Assembly (NCBI RefSeq): GCF_037038585.1
Contig: NC_092520.1
Span: 190,692,604 to 190,756,603, forward strand
Reading direction: 5' to 3'
DNA: 64,000 nucleotides
Source: Patagioenas fasciata
Lineage: Eukaryota; Chordata; Aves; Columbiformes; Columbidae
Positions 14,565 to 25,300 of the stretch are shown here, in pieces. A program made the translations under genes and the position numbers. The notes under the pieces were generated by a model that saw only the letters and a list, made by a program, of their open reading frames with translations, was not told the origin of the DNA and ran no database searches. Numbering within the stretch: position 1 is the stretch's first letter; each line of letters begins with the position of its first letter.

Positions 14565-14695
14565 TTAGGGCCAGATTATGAAGCCTTTACCGAAGTTGTT
14601 AAGCACTTACATGTCAAGTCCCATTGACTTCAGCTTCTCATTAGCATGAGAAAGAGTTGCACAGTTCGGCCTTTAGTGAGAAAGTAGGCTTAAAA
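14565..14695. repeat. Ancient amniote palindromic-type interspersed repeat, degraded
   Basis: The stretch starts near GGGCCAGATTATGAAGCC, contains AAGCACTTACATG and the word TCCCATTGACTTCAG, and ends with a CTCATTAGCATGAG half and GGCCTTTAG. This resembles old palindromic dispersed repeats seen across reptiles and birds, which combine a 'ggccagatt...' end, a 'cccattgacttcaatggg' centre and a mirrored end. I recognise the type from memory and cannot name the family. Divergence is high, so the boundaries are approximate. Confidence 0.5.
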
Positions 14696-15647
14696 AATAC
14701 ATATTTGTCAACTTTCAGCTGAAGCATCTCACTAATTCTATGCAGGCTACCCAGCTAAAAGGAAATTGAATAATGTACCCTCATGTTTTTTTCTATGCAC
14801 TTGTGTACACAGGGGTGAAATCCTGTTCAGTTTAGAGAATATAAATTCTAGTATCACATCAAAAGAAAGAATTACCATCTGCTGCATTTTCTTCTTCAAA
14901 TGCTGAGCCAATCTTTCTGAAACTCATTATGATTTGGATTCAGTTTCTGAAATGTGCACAAATTTCACAGGTATTCCGAAATATTTCCTTTTTATGTACA
15001 GAGAAACAACACAAGTCTTACCATAACTGAATATTCTTGGGAAAAAAATGCCTTCACTGAGCTTGCACTAGAAGCAAAATCTGTTTCTTAACACAAAAAT
15101 AAACTACAGAGGGCTTTCCTTCTCTCGCTCTTAGTAAGAACCAGTCATTTCCTAAATTTACAAGGATTTCAGACTTATATGATGCAGATATGTTTTCCTA
15201 AAGCTGCTCAAGCAGTGAAAGGGAAGGTGCTGATTAAAGAGCTCTTTTCTATATATTGTTGAAGCTATTTTGGATGCCAGACAAATTACATACCAGAGCC
15301 TGAATGTGTACTGGGGTAGTCAAACATTTCAGGGTAAACTTTCAGGGCCCTCATCTCTTTCAGTAATAGTGTGTTTTAATACATGAACACAAATGAAGAC
15401 TCTTTTGTCCTTTGGGGATTTGTATACATGTTTTGGAAGGTCAGTTAACAGTTCCAGTTGTTTTCAGATAGAATCCAATTCTGTCTAAAGACACAATAAT
15501 GCAGGCAAGGCTCTAGATCAAGAAAAACCCCAAAACTTGATAGAACTGTTTGTCTACAGTATTTAAGAGATACTGGAGAAAAAACAAAGAAACAAATAAA
15601 ACTTCAACGAAACAAAAAAGTGCAAATTAAGGGTGGGGATGGGCTAG
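14696..15647. other. Intergenic, nothing recognised
   Basis: AT-rich sequence with no open frame of note, no splice-flanked exon and no repeat that I can place. It runs up to the target-site duplication of the following solo LTR. Confidence 0.55.
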
Positions 15648-15929
15648 GTAATTGTCCTGTGTTCAGCTGGGATAGAGTTAATTTCCTTCCTCATAGCTGG
15701 TATAGTGCTTGGTTTTGAATTTAGAAAGAGAAAAGATATTCTATTATTATTGTTGTTGTTGTTATTGTTATTATTATTATCCCTTTCTGTCCTATTAAAC
15801 TGTCTTTATTTTAACCCATGAGCTTTACTTTTTTTCCCAATTCTCAACCCCATCCCACTCTGGGTTATGGGGTAAGAAAAGGCTGTGTGTGGTGTTTAGC
15901 TGTCTGGAAGGTTAAACCACAACAGTAAT
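15648..15929 (+). mobile_element. Solo LTR of an avian ERVL-type endogenous retrovirus, internally shortened
   Basis: The LTR proper is 15653-15924 (272 bp), begins with TG and ends with CA. It is bounded by a perfect 5-bp duplication GTAAT at 15648-15652 and 15925-15929. The 5' end (GTTCAGCTGGGATAGAGTTA, then a CTTCCTCATAGCTGGTATAG-like stretch) and the 3' end (a TATTAAACTGTCTTTAT, AACCCATGAG, then GGTTAAACCACAACA run) match an LTR type abundant in birds. The 5-bp duplication fits class III (ERVL). Compared with the copy at 21482-22304, the whole middle (U3/R interior) is missing, while the ATT/GTT microsatellite at 15741-15780 is kept. No internal retroviral genes are present, so this is a solo LTR left by recombination. 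Orientation is taken from the TATTAAACTG motif reading forward. Confidence 0.85.
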
Positions 15930-18600
15930 ATATTTTATATGGTTGATGCTACACATTTTAATTATTCCACCAATATTTTTCCTATGCTTTCTCAATTGTT
16001 GCTGTTAAAGAACAACAACATGTTTAACTATGTATATGAATCTTCCTCTCTGTCATGGAGAGATTATTTTTCTGCCTCTGCAATCTGCCTTTCAAAAACA
16101 TTTGTTTTTCACCTGGACTCTCCAAAAGCAGAAGGAAGTGGCAGCATTTAAAAGCATTAAGGCAGAGTCTATTCTAATAACAATTTCAAAGATGAACAAG
16201 AGTCTCTTAAGTATTGATAATACAAACCTGTAGTACACAAATGTATTTTACAAAGTACAGGGGATTAGATTTAACCATGAACCCTTGTAAAACACCAGAG
16301 GCCAGGATTTCATTCTCATTGCATCCCATTAAAGATTTATAAATTCTCTACTTCACATAATCTGAGTCTGAATTGTCCTCCCAAACACAAACGATGCACC
16401 TTATTCTCTAAAGACTTGATACTCTTATCTGAATTGAAATGAAGACAGATTTGGAGTGGGAAGACATAGTGCTACAGCACTGTCAATCTCAGGCCTAAAA
16501 CTCTACACAGTATATTTTTAAAGATATATGGTGGGACCAGACAAGAAGCATCTTATCTGCGCAGACCCTGCACATGTCATTGTCCTACCTGAACCTTGTG
16601 AGAATATTCCTCACAAAGAGGTGGTTATATGGTGATTACATAGGATAATGTACAAAATAGCAGGAAGAGAAAGGCCACCTATATTTTCAGAGGCCTTTGT
16701 ATCCCAGGCTTGACCTGGAAGCAGTACTATAAAGCTTCAGTCCATGCCAGAAGAATTGCTTGGTTCTAGCAACAGTCATCTAGCATCTGGGGAACAGATG
16801 TATGAGGGACAGTGGCATTTGAACCCTGGCTTTATAATTTTACACTCTACAGTTCATAAAACCCACTAATCCTGAGATGTGCCTCCCAGAATTATTTACA
16901 GCAAGTCTTATAGTAGGACAGACACAGTTCAGCAGTTTAAGCATAAAAGAAATTATGTTTTAAATTTTGAACTGACGCATAGCACACCTATTACAAAGGA
17001 CAGGTGTATTAGTGTGGCATTTTAAAGCACCAAGTCTCATGTTTCTGTAGTGTTTCACAGCCAGCTGACAAGTACAACAGTCATGTATGCCCCAGAAATT
17101 TGGGGAGGGTAAAGCAGCTGGGAGAAGAAAACCCTCCATTGTCCAATGCCCTGAGTACAAAGAAAATGAATGCAAAATATTTCAAATTTAGTCCTTTACT
17201 TACCATGTATACCAAGAAACTGTGAAATCTTTCTTTCAGGAAAAAGCCAGGATGTTTTATAGCTATTGCAGATTTGTTGCCTGTGACAATTTGACTTAAA
17301 CCAGCACCACAATATCTAAGCTACAGAAATCATTCATTTCATTACAAACATGCTTGCTAGTATCATAAACTGGTGGTGATACTTACCTTCATCTTAATAA
17401 AAAATATCAGAGATCTGAGTCTGTTTTCTGATAGGTGGGAGCAAATTGTCTATTTTCAGTCAATCTGAGCAGTTGACATAGCAAACCACAGGTTTCATTT
17501 CAACCTTTGGTTTAATTGAAAGCTTCCAGCAGGTAGTCTAGAAGTGTGGAAAAGGGACTCTGTTTTTCAGAGTCTTTCCTCTTCTAGTTATGGAATTTGT
17601 CACACCTTTACACATAGCAAGTCTTTTAAGGCTGCTGCCAACTTCAGAACAGTTAGCAGATAAAGGAGGCCTGAGCAAGACTGACTGTCCAGCTCAGCAC
17701 TGCTCAGGGTGAACTAAGTGCAGAAGCAACTCATGCCACTCTGGCTATAGTTGGTCGTACGGGAAGAACTGTGCCATTCTGACCCCATTTTTTCCCCCCG
17801 TATTCTTGACTGTTGCTGGAGTCTTAAAGCTAATTTGAGATTACACAATTAAAAAAAAATAGGGTGGGAGAATGCTGTATTCCACACATAAAGACATACA
17901 CGCACAACCCTCTACTCTTCTCTCCTGTTAGTTATCTTGCACATCAAAGTTTGGAGGGTATTTTTGGTACATTCATAAATCACTCAGGACATGAACAAGT
18001 TTATTTGTTCCAAACAATGAAAGTTCAAACTTTTTCATTTATGCTACTGGTTCATTAATGTAGCCACTCGTGTGCTAATCCCACTTATTAAGCCTCCCTG
18101 TTTCCTATTAATAATGATTTAGCTTAATAGGAGATGTTTCAACAAGGTCATTCATACTTTCATATATAATTCTGCTAGATATAGGTATAGGATCTAGATA
18201 ATAATCTTCCTTTTCACAAAATCTTTAACCTAAATAGAGCTTGAAGTGCCATGAACTGCACTAGGTGCTGCACAGGCTATGTTTTGTGTGAAAGACTCCT
18301 GTTACTGAGCTGTCTGCAGAGTTCTCACCTCCAAAATCCCCATGTGAGCAAAGAAGCACTGTTATCTTTCCTGAGCAGACAGAAACATGTAGAGCAGAAA
18401 AGCAAAGGAGCAGAACCCACAAAAGCACTTATACAACTTCATGGGTCCCAGGACCTTCAGGCAAACTCTGGGGAGTAAAAAGAAGCAGGGAATTTTGCAA
18501 ATGAGGTGGGCAGAGGACGTGAGTGTCCTACTGCCTATAAAACAGCTTCAGCTACTATACAGAAAGTGGCCATTTCCTTCTTCAGATATGTTTGAAAAGT
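15930..18600. other. Intergenic, no gene seen
   Basis: AT-rich sequence between the solo LTR and the region holding the minus-strand ORF. Open frames are all 75 codons or shorter, with no domain signature. I see no tandem repeat or RNA gene. Confidence 0.55.
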
Positions 18601-18630
18601 GAGACGATTGGTTGTATCTTGAGAGATTCT

Positions 18631-19245
18631 TTAGACCAAGCTAGCTAAGCCTTGGCAGCCACGGTTGCCAGATCTGTTTTTAGGACCTGCTACAGTTCTG
18701 TTCACCTTTGCTATAGGTAGTATATTTCTTTCATCCCCCAAGTAAGTACTTAAGTTTATACTTGACCTCTCCAAGCCCAAGAACAGCCCATTTCTTCCTC
18801 CTCTTCCATGCAAGTAACACATCTTCCCTTTCTCCCCAGCAGCACAGCTCTGCCATCTCATTAATCTGTTTTCCCACTCTTGCGCAGAGTAGCCCACCTT
18901 CTCCATATGTAGCACTTCCATCATGAGTTCCCAAACCGCACTGTGGAAATTACCTGCCTCTCTCTCTATCCTTCTAATTTCTGGCAACACCAGCCTGCCT
19001 GTGTTCTCTTCCAGCTGCCTCACAAGCACCCAAATCCCGTTCTGCCAAGCACCACAGAAAAATGAAAGGTATCTCTTTACCTCCACCAGTGAAGGAGGTT
19101 GAATAGAAGCATATATGATCCTAGGCACATGGAAGGACCACAGTCCTGATTGCGCGTAGACACCGGATTCAGTCCTGCAGGGATGATACCGATCTGGATA
19201 AAGAGGGAATGTCTGCCCATCCCTAAGCCCTACGGGGTGTAGCAC
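18631..19245 (-). other. Unexplained 204-codon open reading frame, coding status doubtful
   Basis: A minus-strand frame with an ATG at 19245 stays open for 204 codons, unusually long for AT-rich avian intergenic DNA. The product is rich in Arg, Gly, Leu and Glu. I see no signal peptide, no transmembrane helix longer than a short hydrophobic patch, and no motif of a known family. Clues to a transposon or retroviral origin are absent: no FADD or YADD box, no zinc knuckle. Its surroundings (about 18600-19800) are slightly more GC-rich than the flanks and could be one old dispersed element or a lncRNA exon. It may equally be a chance ORF. I give it as an observation, not as a gene. Confidence 0.2.
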
Positions 19246-19249
19246 TTAC

Positions 19250-20120
19250 TTGAAGATCATGACTCTTACTCCAACAACCAGGCATCTGAAGGCAATGTGG
19301 AATGAAACTCAACTCTCTTGCACCAACACTCCTTTGTGGATTTAGCTCTTAGCAGTGCTCTCAAGGTGACAAACCAGGGAGAAGATGCAGCTCGAAGATG
19401 ATGGCTAAGTTCATTTGCCCATGTATAGACATCTGGTGCCTCATGGGTTTCATGCAATATCTGGAGGCAGTAGGTCTCTTATAAATCCTGAAGCAGATCT
19501 AACAGCACAGTGTGCAGGTCATGGAGGTTCTTGGGTACCTGAATAGCACTAAATGCCTACACTTTGGAATATGAATCAAGTCCCTAAATGTCTCCTTGTA
19601 TGTCTAAGTTCTCAGAGTAGTCAGTAAATACCCAAATTGAGATACACGATGAAGAGCTATTCAACACACCCTGCAAAGCAGACACTGACATTTTGTCAGA
19701 AAACACTGACCACTTCTTCACAACCTATAATGGGAGCATAGTCATCTTGGAGACCCCTACATTCAGGTGTCTCTATTTGCAAACTGTAGCCTCCCCTGGA
19801 GACAATCTAAAACAGCCACCAAACAATGCAGCCTACTGATTATGGTAGGGTGAAATCATATAACCTGACACTAAAGGTTGACTACCATCCCAGTATTTGC
19901 CCAAGCTATATTACACAGTATTTTAAAATATTGAAAGATTGCAATAGAAATTACAATCCAGGCAATCTGATGTGTCTTCAAACATTGTTGCTGATTCATA
20001 AAACAAACAGAGAATGTTTCAGTCAGGTTGATTTAAGTAAAAAATACTTACTCATAGAAAATAGCACTGGAAGAGTCCCCAAGAGTCTATACACAATATC
20101 TAAAACATTCCTGGCAGATT
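19250..20120. other. Intergenic, possible continuation of an unidentified old repeat
   Basis: There is no supportable exon here. The minus strand contains phrases such as CTCCATGACCTGCACACTGT and CTCCCATTATAGGTTGTG that look like those of a dispersed repeat, but I cannot name a family. The segment ends where the CR1 3' fragment begins. Confidence 0.35.
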
Positions 20121-20650
20121 CCTGAGACCACACCTGGAATATTGTGTCCAGTTCTGAGCTCCTCAGTTCAAGAAGGACAGGGAACTGCTGGAGAGAGTCC
20201 AGCGCAGGGCAACCAAGATGAAGGGAGTGGAGCATCTCCCTTATGAGGAAAGGCTGAGGGAGCTGGGGCTCTTTAGTTTGGAGAAGAGGAGACTGAGGGG
20301 TGACCTTATTAATGTTTACAAATATACAAAGGGTGAGTGTCACAAGGGTGGAGCCAGGCTCTTCTTGGTGACAAACAATGGTAGGACAAGGGGTAATGGG
20401 TTTAAGCTGGAACATAAGAGGTTCCACTTAAACTTGAGAAGAAACTTCTTCTCAGTGAGGGTAACAGAACACTGGAACAGGCTGCCCAGGGAGGTTGTGG
20501 AGTCTCCTACTCTGGCGACATTCAAAACCCGCCTGGACACATTCCTGTGTAGCCTCATCTAGGTGTTCCTGCTCTGGCAGGGGTATTGGACTAGATGATC
20601 TTTTGAGGTCCCTTCCAATTCCTAGCATTCTATGATTCTATGATTCTGTG
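20121..20650 (+). mobile_element. CR1 LINE, 5'-truncated 3' fragment
   Basis: About 530 bp of the 3' end of a CR1 retrotransposon in sense orientation. It starts inside the end of the reverse transcriptase ORF at the 'TGAGACCACACCTGGAATA' sequence. It keeps a 114-codon open remnant (20218-20562) with the usual CR1 C-terminal blocks: [49 protein letters not shown] and FKTRLD. The tail is the non-poly(A) CR1 type, with ATTCTATG-like octamers at about 20627-20650. CR1 copies normally lack target duplications and are 5'-truncated, as here. It is related to the longer copy at 46100-47238 and probably belongs to the same or a close subfamily. It is inactive. Confidence 0.96.
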
Positions 20651-21476
20651 TTCTAAACTATTCTTAATAAATGATCTAGTGAATTTGTTTTTCTGATTCT
20701 ATATCATTAGATATTTTGTCCCAACACCTAACCAGAATCTTTCTTTTTACAGTTTAAGCCCCTCAGGTACTGTCTAATCCACAACAGAAAACAGAGATGA
20801 GCTCCTCCATGCTCTCCCATGTTCCCTGAAGCAACCTGAAGCATCTGTGAAGACTACTTTTCAGTCTTCTCTTCTTTAAGTTATAGCAAATATTTCCACA
20901 AAGCAGTTTAAAAGGTGTGATAAATGTATTATGTCTGCATTTGTTCTCATGTCAGTTGCATCCGTGACTCATTGTGAACAGTGCTCAGTGAAAATGTCTT
21001 GATGGCACAGTTTTTCAACAAAAACTAATCAGGCAGACTTTTTCTGGGGAACCATTTTACTTCCTAACTGCATTTCACAGGAACTAGCTACCCAGGATGG
21101 GAGTTGGGTGAGCCAGCAGGAAGCAATCGCCCTGGTGTTGCGTGAAACTGAAGAGCTTTCACATAAATGCAAACAAGGCAGATGGTCTGATCCTGTCTGG
21201 CTGACTGGGGTAGAAGTTGTGTAGTGACTACAGAAAATACACACATAAAGATCCCTCCTGTAGCTGGCCCTGGACACTTGAGCTATCCAAGGGCTGGCCC
21301 CAGATCCCAGTACCCCCACTTGTTAGTACCCAGACCTGTTGTACTACTTGCCCACTCATCTGGCTTGAAGTTCACTAGTAGTTCTATATATACATACGTA
21401 GAGTAGAAAACACTCACAGAAAAGTAGTTATGAATAGGATTTAATAAGACAGGATAGCCTACAGCTAATCAGGTGT
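20651..21476. other. Intergenic, no gene seen
   Basis: AT-rich spacer between the CR1 fragment and the inverted LTR. The 96-codon minus frame at 21029-21319 has no recognisable motif. I see no other repeat. Confidence 0.5.
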
Positions 21477-22309
21477 GGGGCTGTCAAGTTTTAACCCCAG
21501 CTAGCAACTAAGACCATGATAGCCACTCATGCTTGCTCACTCTGTCCCCTCCCCAAGTGGGATGGGGAACAGAATCTAAAGAGACTGAAGAAACTTGTGG
21601 GTTGAGATAAGAACAGTTTAATAAGACAACAACAACAACAACAATAACAATAAATTAATGAGAATAATTTTATATAGGCATATATATATGTATATACATA
21701 CATATAAAAATAAAGTAAGGGATACTCAAGCAATTGCTCATGAACTCAGATCACACTGAACAGCCAGTCCTGGAATGGAGAGTGTTCCCAGTCCCAAACA
21801 GCCAATCCTAGCATGAGAGCAAAAAGGCAGAAAAGATAAACTCTAACTGCAAAATGGCAGAATGGCAAGAAGATGAACTAACATTAAACTTCAAAAGGAG
21901 CAGAACAGAATGAAACTCCCCAATGGAACTAACCAGCCAGAAAAGACAACTCCAGTTATATATGGAGCATGATGCTAATGGTAGGGAATATACCATTGAC
22001 CAACCTGGATGTCATTTTAGCTGCTAACCTGTCTGTGCCCCCCCCTCCCAGCTGCTTTGCACCTGCAGCTGGAAAGCTGAAAAAAGTCCTTGGTCTCCTT
22101 GGCAACAGCCAAAATATCAGTGAGTTCTTACATTCTTTTCAAATTGATTCCAAAACATTGCCTAGCTACTGAAATACAAGCATGGGAAGATTGGTTGTTA
22201 TCACATTATTATCACACTAAAAACAAAAGACCATGCTAGCTACTAAAAAGAATATATTCTCACTGCATGAAGAAAATGAACTCAAATTCAGTTAAACCAG
22301 CACAGAGGC
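21477..22309 (-). mobile_element. Solo LTR of an avian ERVL-type endogenous retrovirus, near full length, minus strand
   Basis: Read on the minus strand, the LTR spans 22304 to 21482 (about 823 bp), with TG at its start and CA at its end. The flanking 5-mers are GGGGC (21477-21481) and GAGGC (22305-22309), a duplication with one mismatch. It shares with the 15.65-kb LTR the TATTAAACTG-type motif followed by ATCTCAACCCACAAG (seen here as its complement at 21595-21626) and the adjoining AAC/AAT microsatellite. The interior holds the AAAAAAGTCCTTGG block (22080-22093) known from this LTR type. A TA-rich patch lies at 21669-21710. No gag, pol or env sequence is attached, so it is a solo LTR. The accumulated differences from its relatives and the decayed duplication indicate an old insertion. 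Confidence 0.85.
21632..21710. repeat. (AAC)n/(AAT)n and TA-rich microsatellites inside the LTR
   Basis: Runs of CAA units pass into ATAACAATAA and then, after a short spacer, into an alternating TATATATGTATATACATA stretch. The first part has a counterpart in the other LTR copy (15741-15780), so it was part of the LTR at insertion. The TA-rich part has probably expanded since. Confidence 0.9.
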
Positions 22310-25300
22310 TTAGACCAGTTACCTGCTCATATACCACCAAACCACTTTATGCTCCTCATCAGCATTTTCCCATGTATGTTCCTTCATGCTCCTGATCCTT
22401 CCCTTTCTCCACTCTAGTCTCCCTCCAGATAATCAACTAACCGTTAGTCATTTTTACCTATTGGTCCCAGTTTTCCTACATCTGTATCCAAATCTGGTAT
22501 TTTTGATATAGTTACCAAAGTAATCCTGACCTTACATGTTTTTACTGATATGGTTACCTAGAAACTACTGGCACTGCAAGTTCTTCTCCCCAAAAGACAC
22601 CACTATTACCCTCCAATCATTGTGAGGTTGGGCCATCTCTCATGTAATTCACCCTTAACCATCTCTGAAACACAGCCAACCTTCACAGTACTATTAGTAA
22701 CTTTTGACAGCTTCTCTCTCATTCTGCTATTCATTACATCCCACAACATCATGTCTCATGTCATGTTCAATTAGCTGAACCTTGAGCCAGGGCCCAGTCA
22801 TCTTCCTGCATACTTTACTCTTGGGTGCTTAGCTTCTGCTTCGTTGGTCCCTAACTCTTACCTCAGCCATAAAACTTACTTAGGGATTTTGCTTTCTCTT
22901 GAACTTTAGTTCCACGGAAATGTTTACATTTTTAACAGTTGTACTTTAAAATAAGCAGATGACATTTGATAAAAGCATAACCTAATGGCACACACATTCC
23001 TTGCAGACAGAATATTTTAATATTCTGATGGCAAACACTGCTATTAACTCTTTTTCTGGCATATTTAAATATGCCGTAGTTGATGTCATCACCCAGGACC
23101 ATAGCTGTAATTAAGAAGACCTCTAACGGTTTCAGCTTTCTGTGCTGGAGGAACCGATGATAATGTAATCCAAAAGTGTCATTTGGCTCAGAAAAAGCAA
23201 CCATTCTCTCTCCAACGGCCAGCAGATTCCCAGGAAATGGAAAAGAGGACCAGTATATGGTACTTTCCCCAGGTAATGTGAAACCTCTATTCTGAGTTCA
23301 GGAAATTTCCTGGGGCTGATGATACACATCAATTCAGTAACCTTTAAGGAACCTTTCTACCAAACTCCTGTTTGTCTGCCCTTGAACTCATATGAATTCA
23401 CTGAGTTGAAAATACTGTTCCCAAGGAGCTCCATAGGCATAACTGTCATTGCAAGAACATTGAGTTTGGAGGTTTTTTAAACTTGGCTTATGCTAGGTCC
23501 GTTTGCTGCCAGCAGTTTCTTCTGTTGGACAAGTGAACAGTCGTTCCCTATCTACTAGCTCCATGGTCTGGTCTGGTTCTACAGACCTCGACTGCAGGTT
23601 GTCTGTTTCCCAGACTGAGGAATCCTAAGCTCCTTTTTCCCCTCAAATTCCTCAAATATATCCTTCCTTATTCCTTAAACACTGAATCATTTCACTTCAT
23701 CTTTGATCACTCTTGTTGTTCTTCTCTTACTGTTTCCCAAATTTGCTATACTATTTTTGAGGAAAGAAGAATAAAATTTGGGGACTTGTGTGTGTACAGT
23801 GGGGAAAAAAATATTCTAAAGAATAATTTTGTACTCAGTCTGGGTTAGAAGTGGCAAGAGAGGAGAGGATTTATAGAGTGGCATAAACAGTGTTCTCTGT
23901 TTTGTTCACTATTTGCTTCTTAATAATTATAACAAGGTTTTTGTCTTTTTTTTTGATAACTACCAAGTAATGAGCTAGCATTTCCATACCCCAAATCTCA
24001 CTCCTGAGTGATAACAGTAACCTAGGACTCTATTTTCTATATGTTTCACATTTTTCTCTGCGCATATTAAATTTTATATATTTCAGATGCCAGAGTTGAT
24101 AGGTAGCTCTGAAGATTTAATAGCATCCAAGATATGTCTATGTTTTCTGATTAAATTTTGTTCAAATTTAAGAAGTTTCTCTTTCTAGCAATAGAGATTC
24201 TGAGTTCTTAGAAGAGATTACAATGGAGCAAGTGTCTTAAGCATTTTAAGATGTTATGGAGGAATATTTTTTTACCCAATGATTCCTTTCCCTACTTGAA
24301 AAACTTGTGCCTTTTGTTTCTATGTATTAGAAGTCACTATCTCTACTTCTGTTTATTTTCCTATCAATGCACGAGCATCATTGGTGGTACCGTCAAAAGA
24401 AGAATGAACTGTGAATGGTTTATTTTGTGAATGCCTTTAATGCTGACAAATAGTGGCTATTTTTGAGATTGGTTATGGTCTATCAGCATACCCTTGCTGT
24501 TGTTGTGTTGCTGCTTACTTTTATCTGCAGGTGAATAGTAGATTTCAAAAGTACTTATATATTTAAAAGCGATAAGGATAATAGCAGTCAAATAATAGAT
24601 CATTCCATTACCTAAGTTGCTTCTAGTTTCAGTTTTAAAATTGAAACATACCCTCTAAAAGTGCTGCAACATGCTACAAGTAAAAAATGCAGAGAAAAAA
24701 TGATAAACATGCATTTAAGAAAAAAAAAAAATACATGCTTCATTTGCCAGCAGTTAAGTATTCCTACCATTCAATATGCATTATTTGAAAACTCCTTTGT
24801 GCAGCATCACCAACAATGCTTACCCAAGCGTGATGATTATGATAAATTGTTGCAGGGACTTCATATCTATTGTGCTTGTAGGTCAGCACTTGCTGTAATA
24901 AAGCAGCCACCAGATTCGCAAATGAAAGAGAAAAAAATTGGCAAAGGTGATGTCAACATAGGAAATACTGTTTGATTGGATCTGCAAACGAGCCAAAACA
25001 ACTTGCTTTTGGCTGGAATTGACCTAGCAGATCTCAGTTTAATGACTGGTTGCAGGGGGGACTTTTTTTTTTATTAAATGGACTATTGTTAAAGCCTGCC
25101 ACATACATAGGGACTGTCTGTTCACTCTCCATGATCAAATGTTTGATTTTATGCATGCCTTTAATACGCAGTTTAAGCATGCATTTTGGCTTGCTGGTTT
25201 TCTAAGTATACATTTTAGTTTTACTCATCCAAATTTCCTGTCAGGATGTACACTATCTTTAAAAAGAAAGGAGCAGAAAAAGAGCCTTTTAATCACCAAC

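Noticed and set aside
20218-20562. 114-codon ORF as a host gene
   Set aside because: It is the C-terminal remnant of CR1 ORF2, followed by the CR1 tail.
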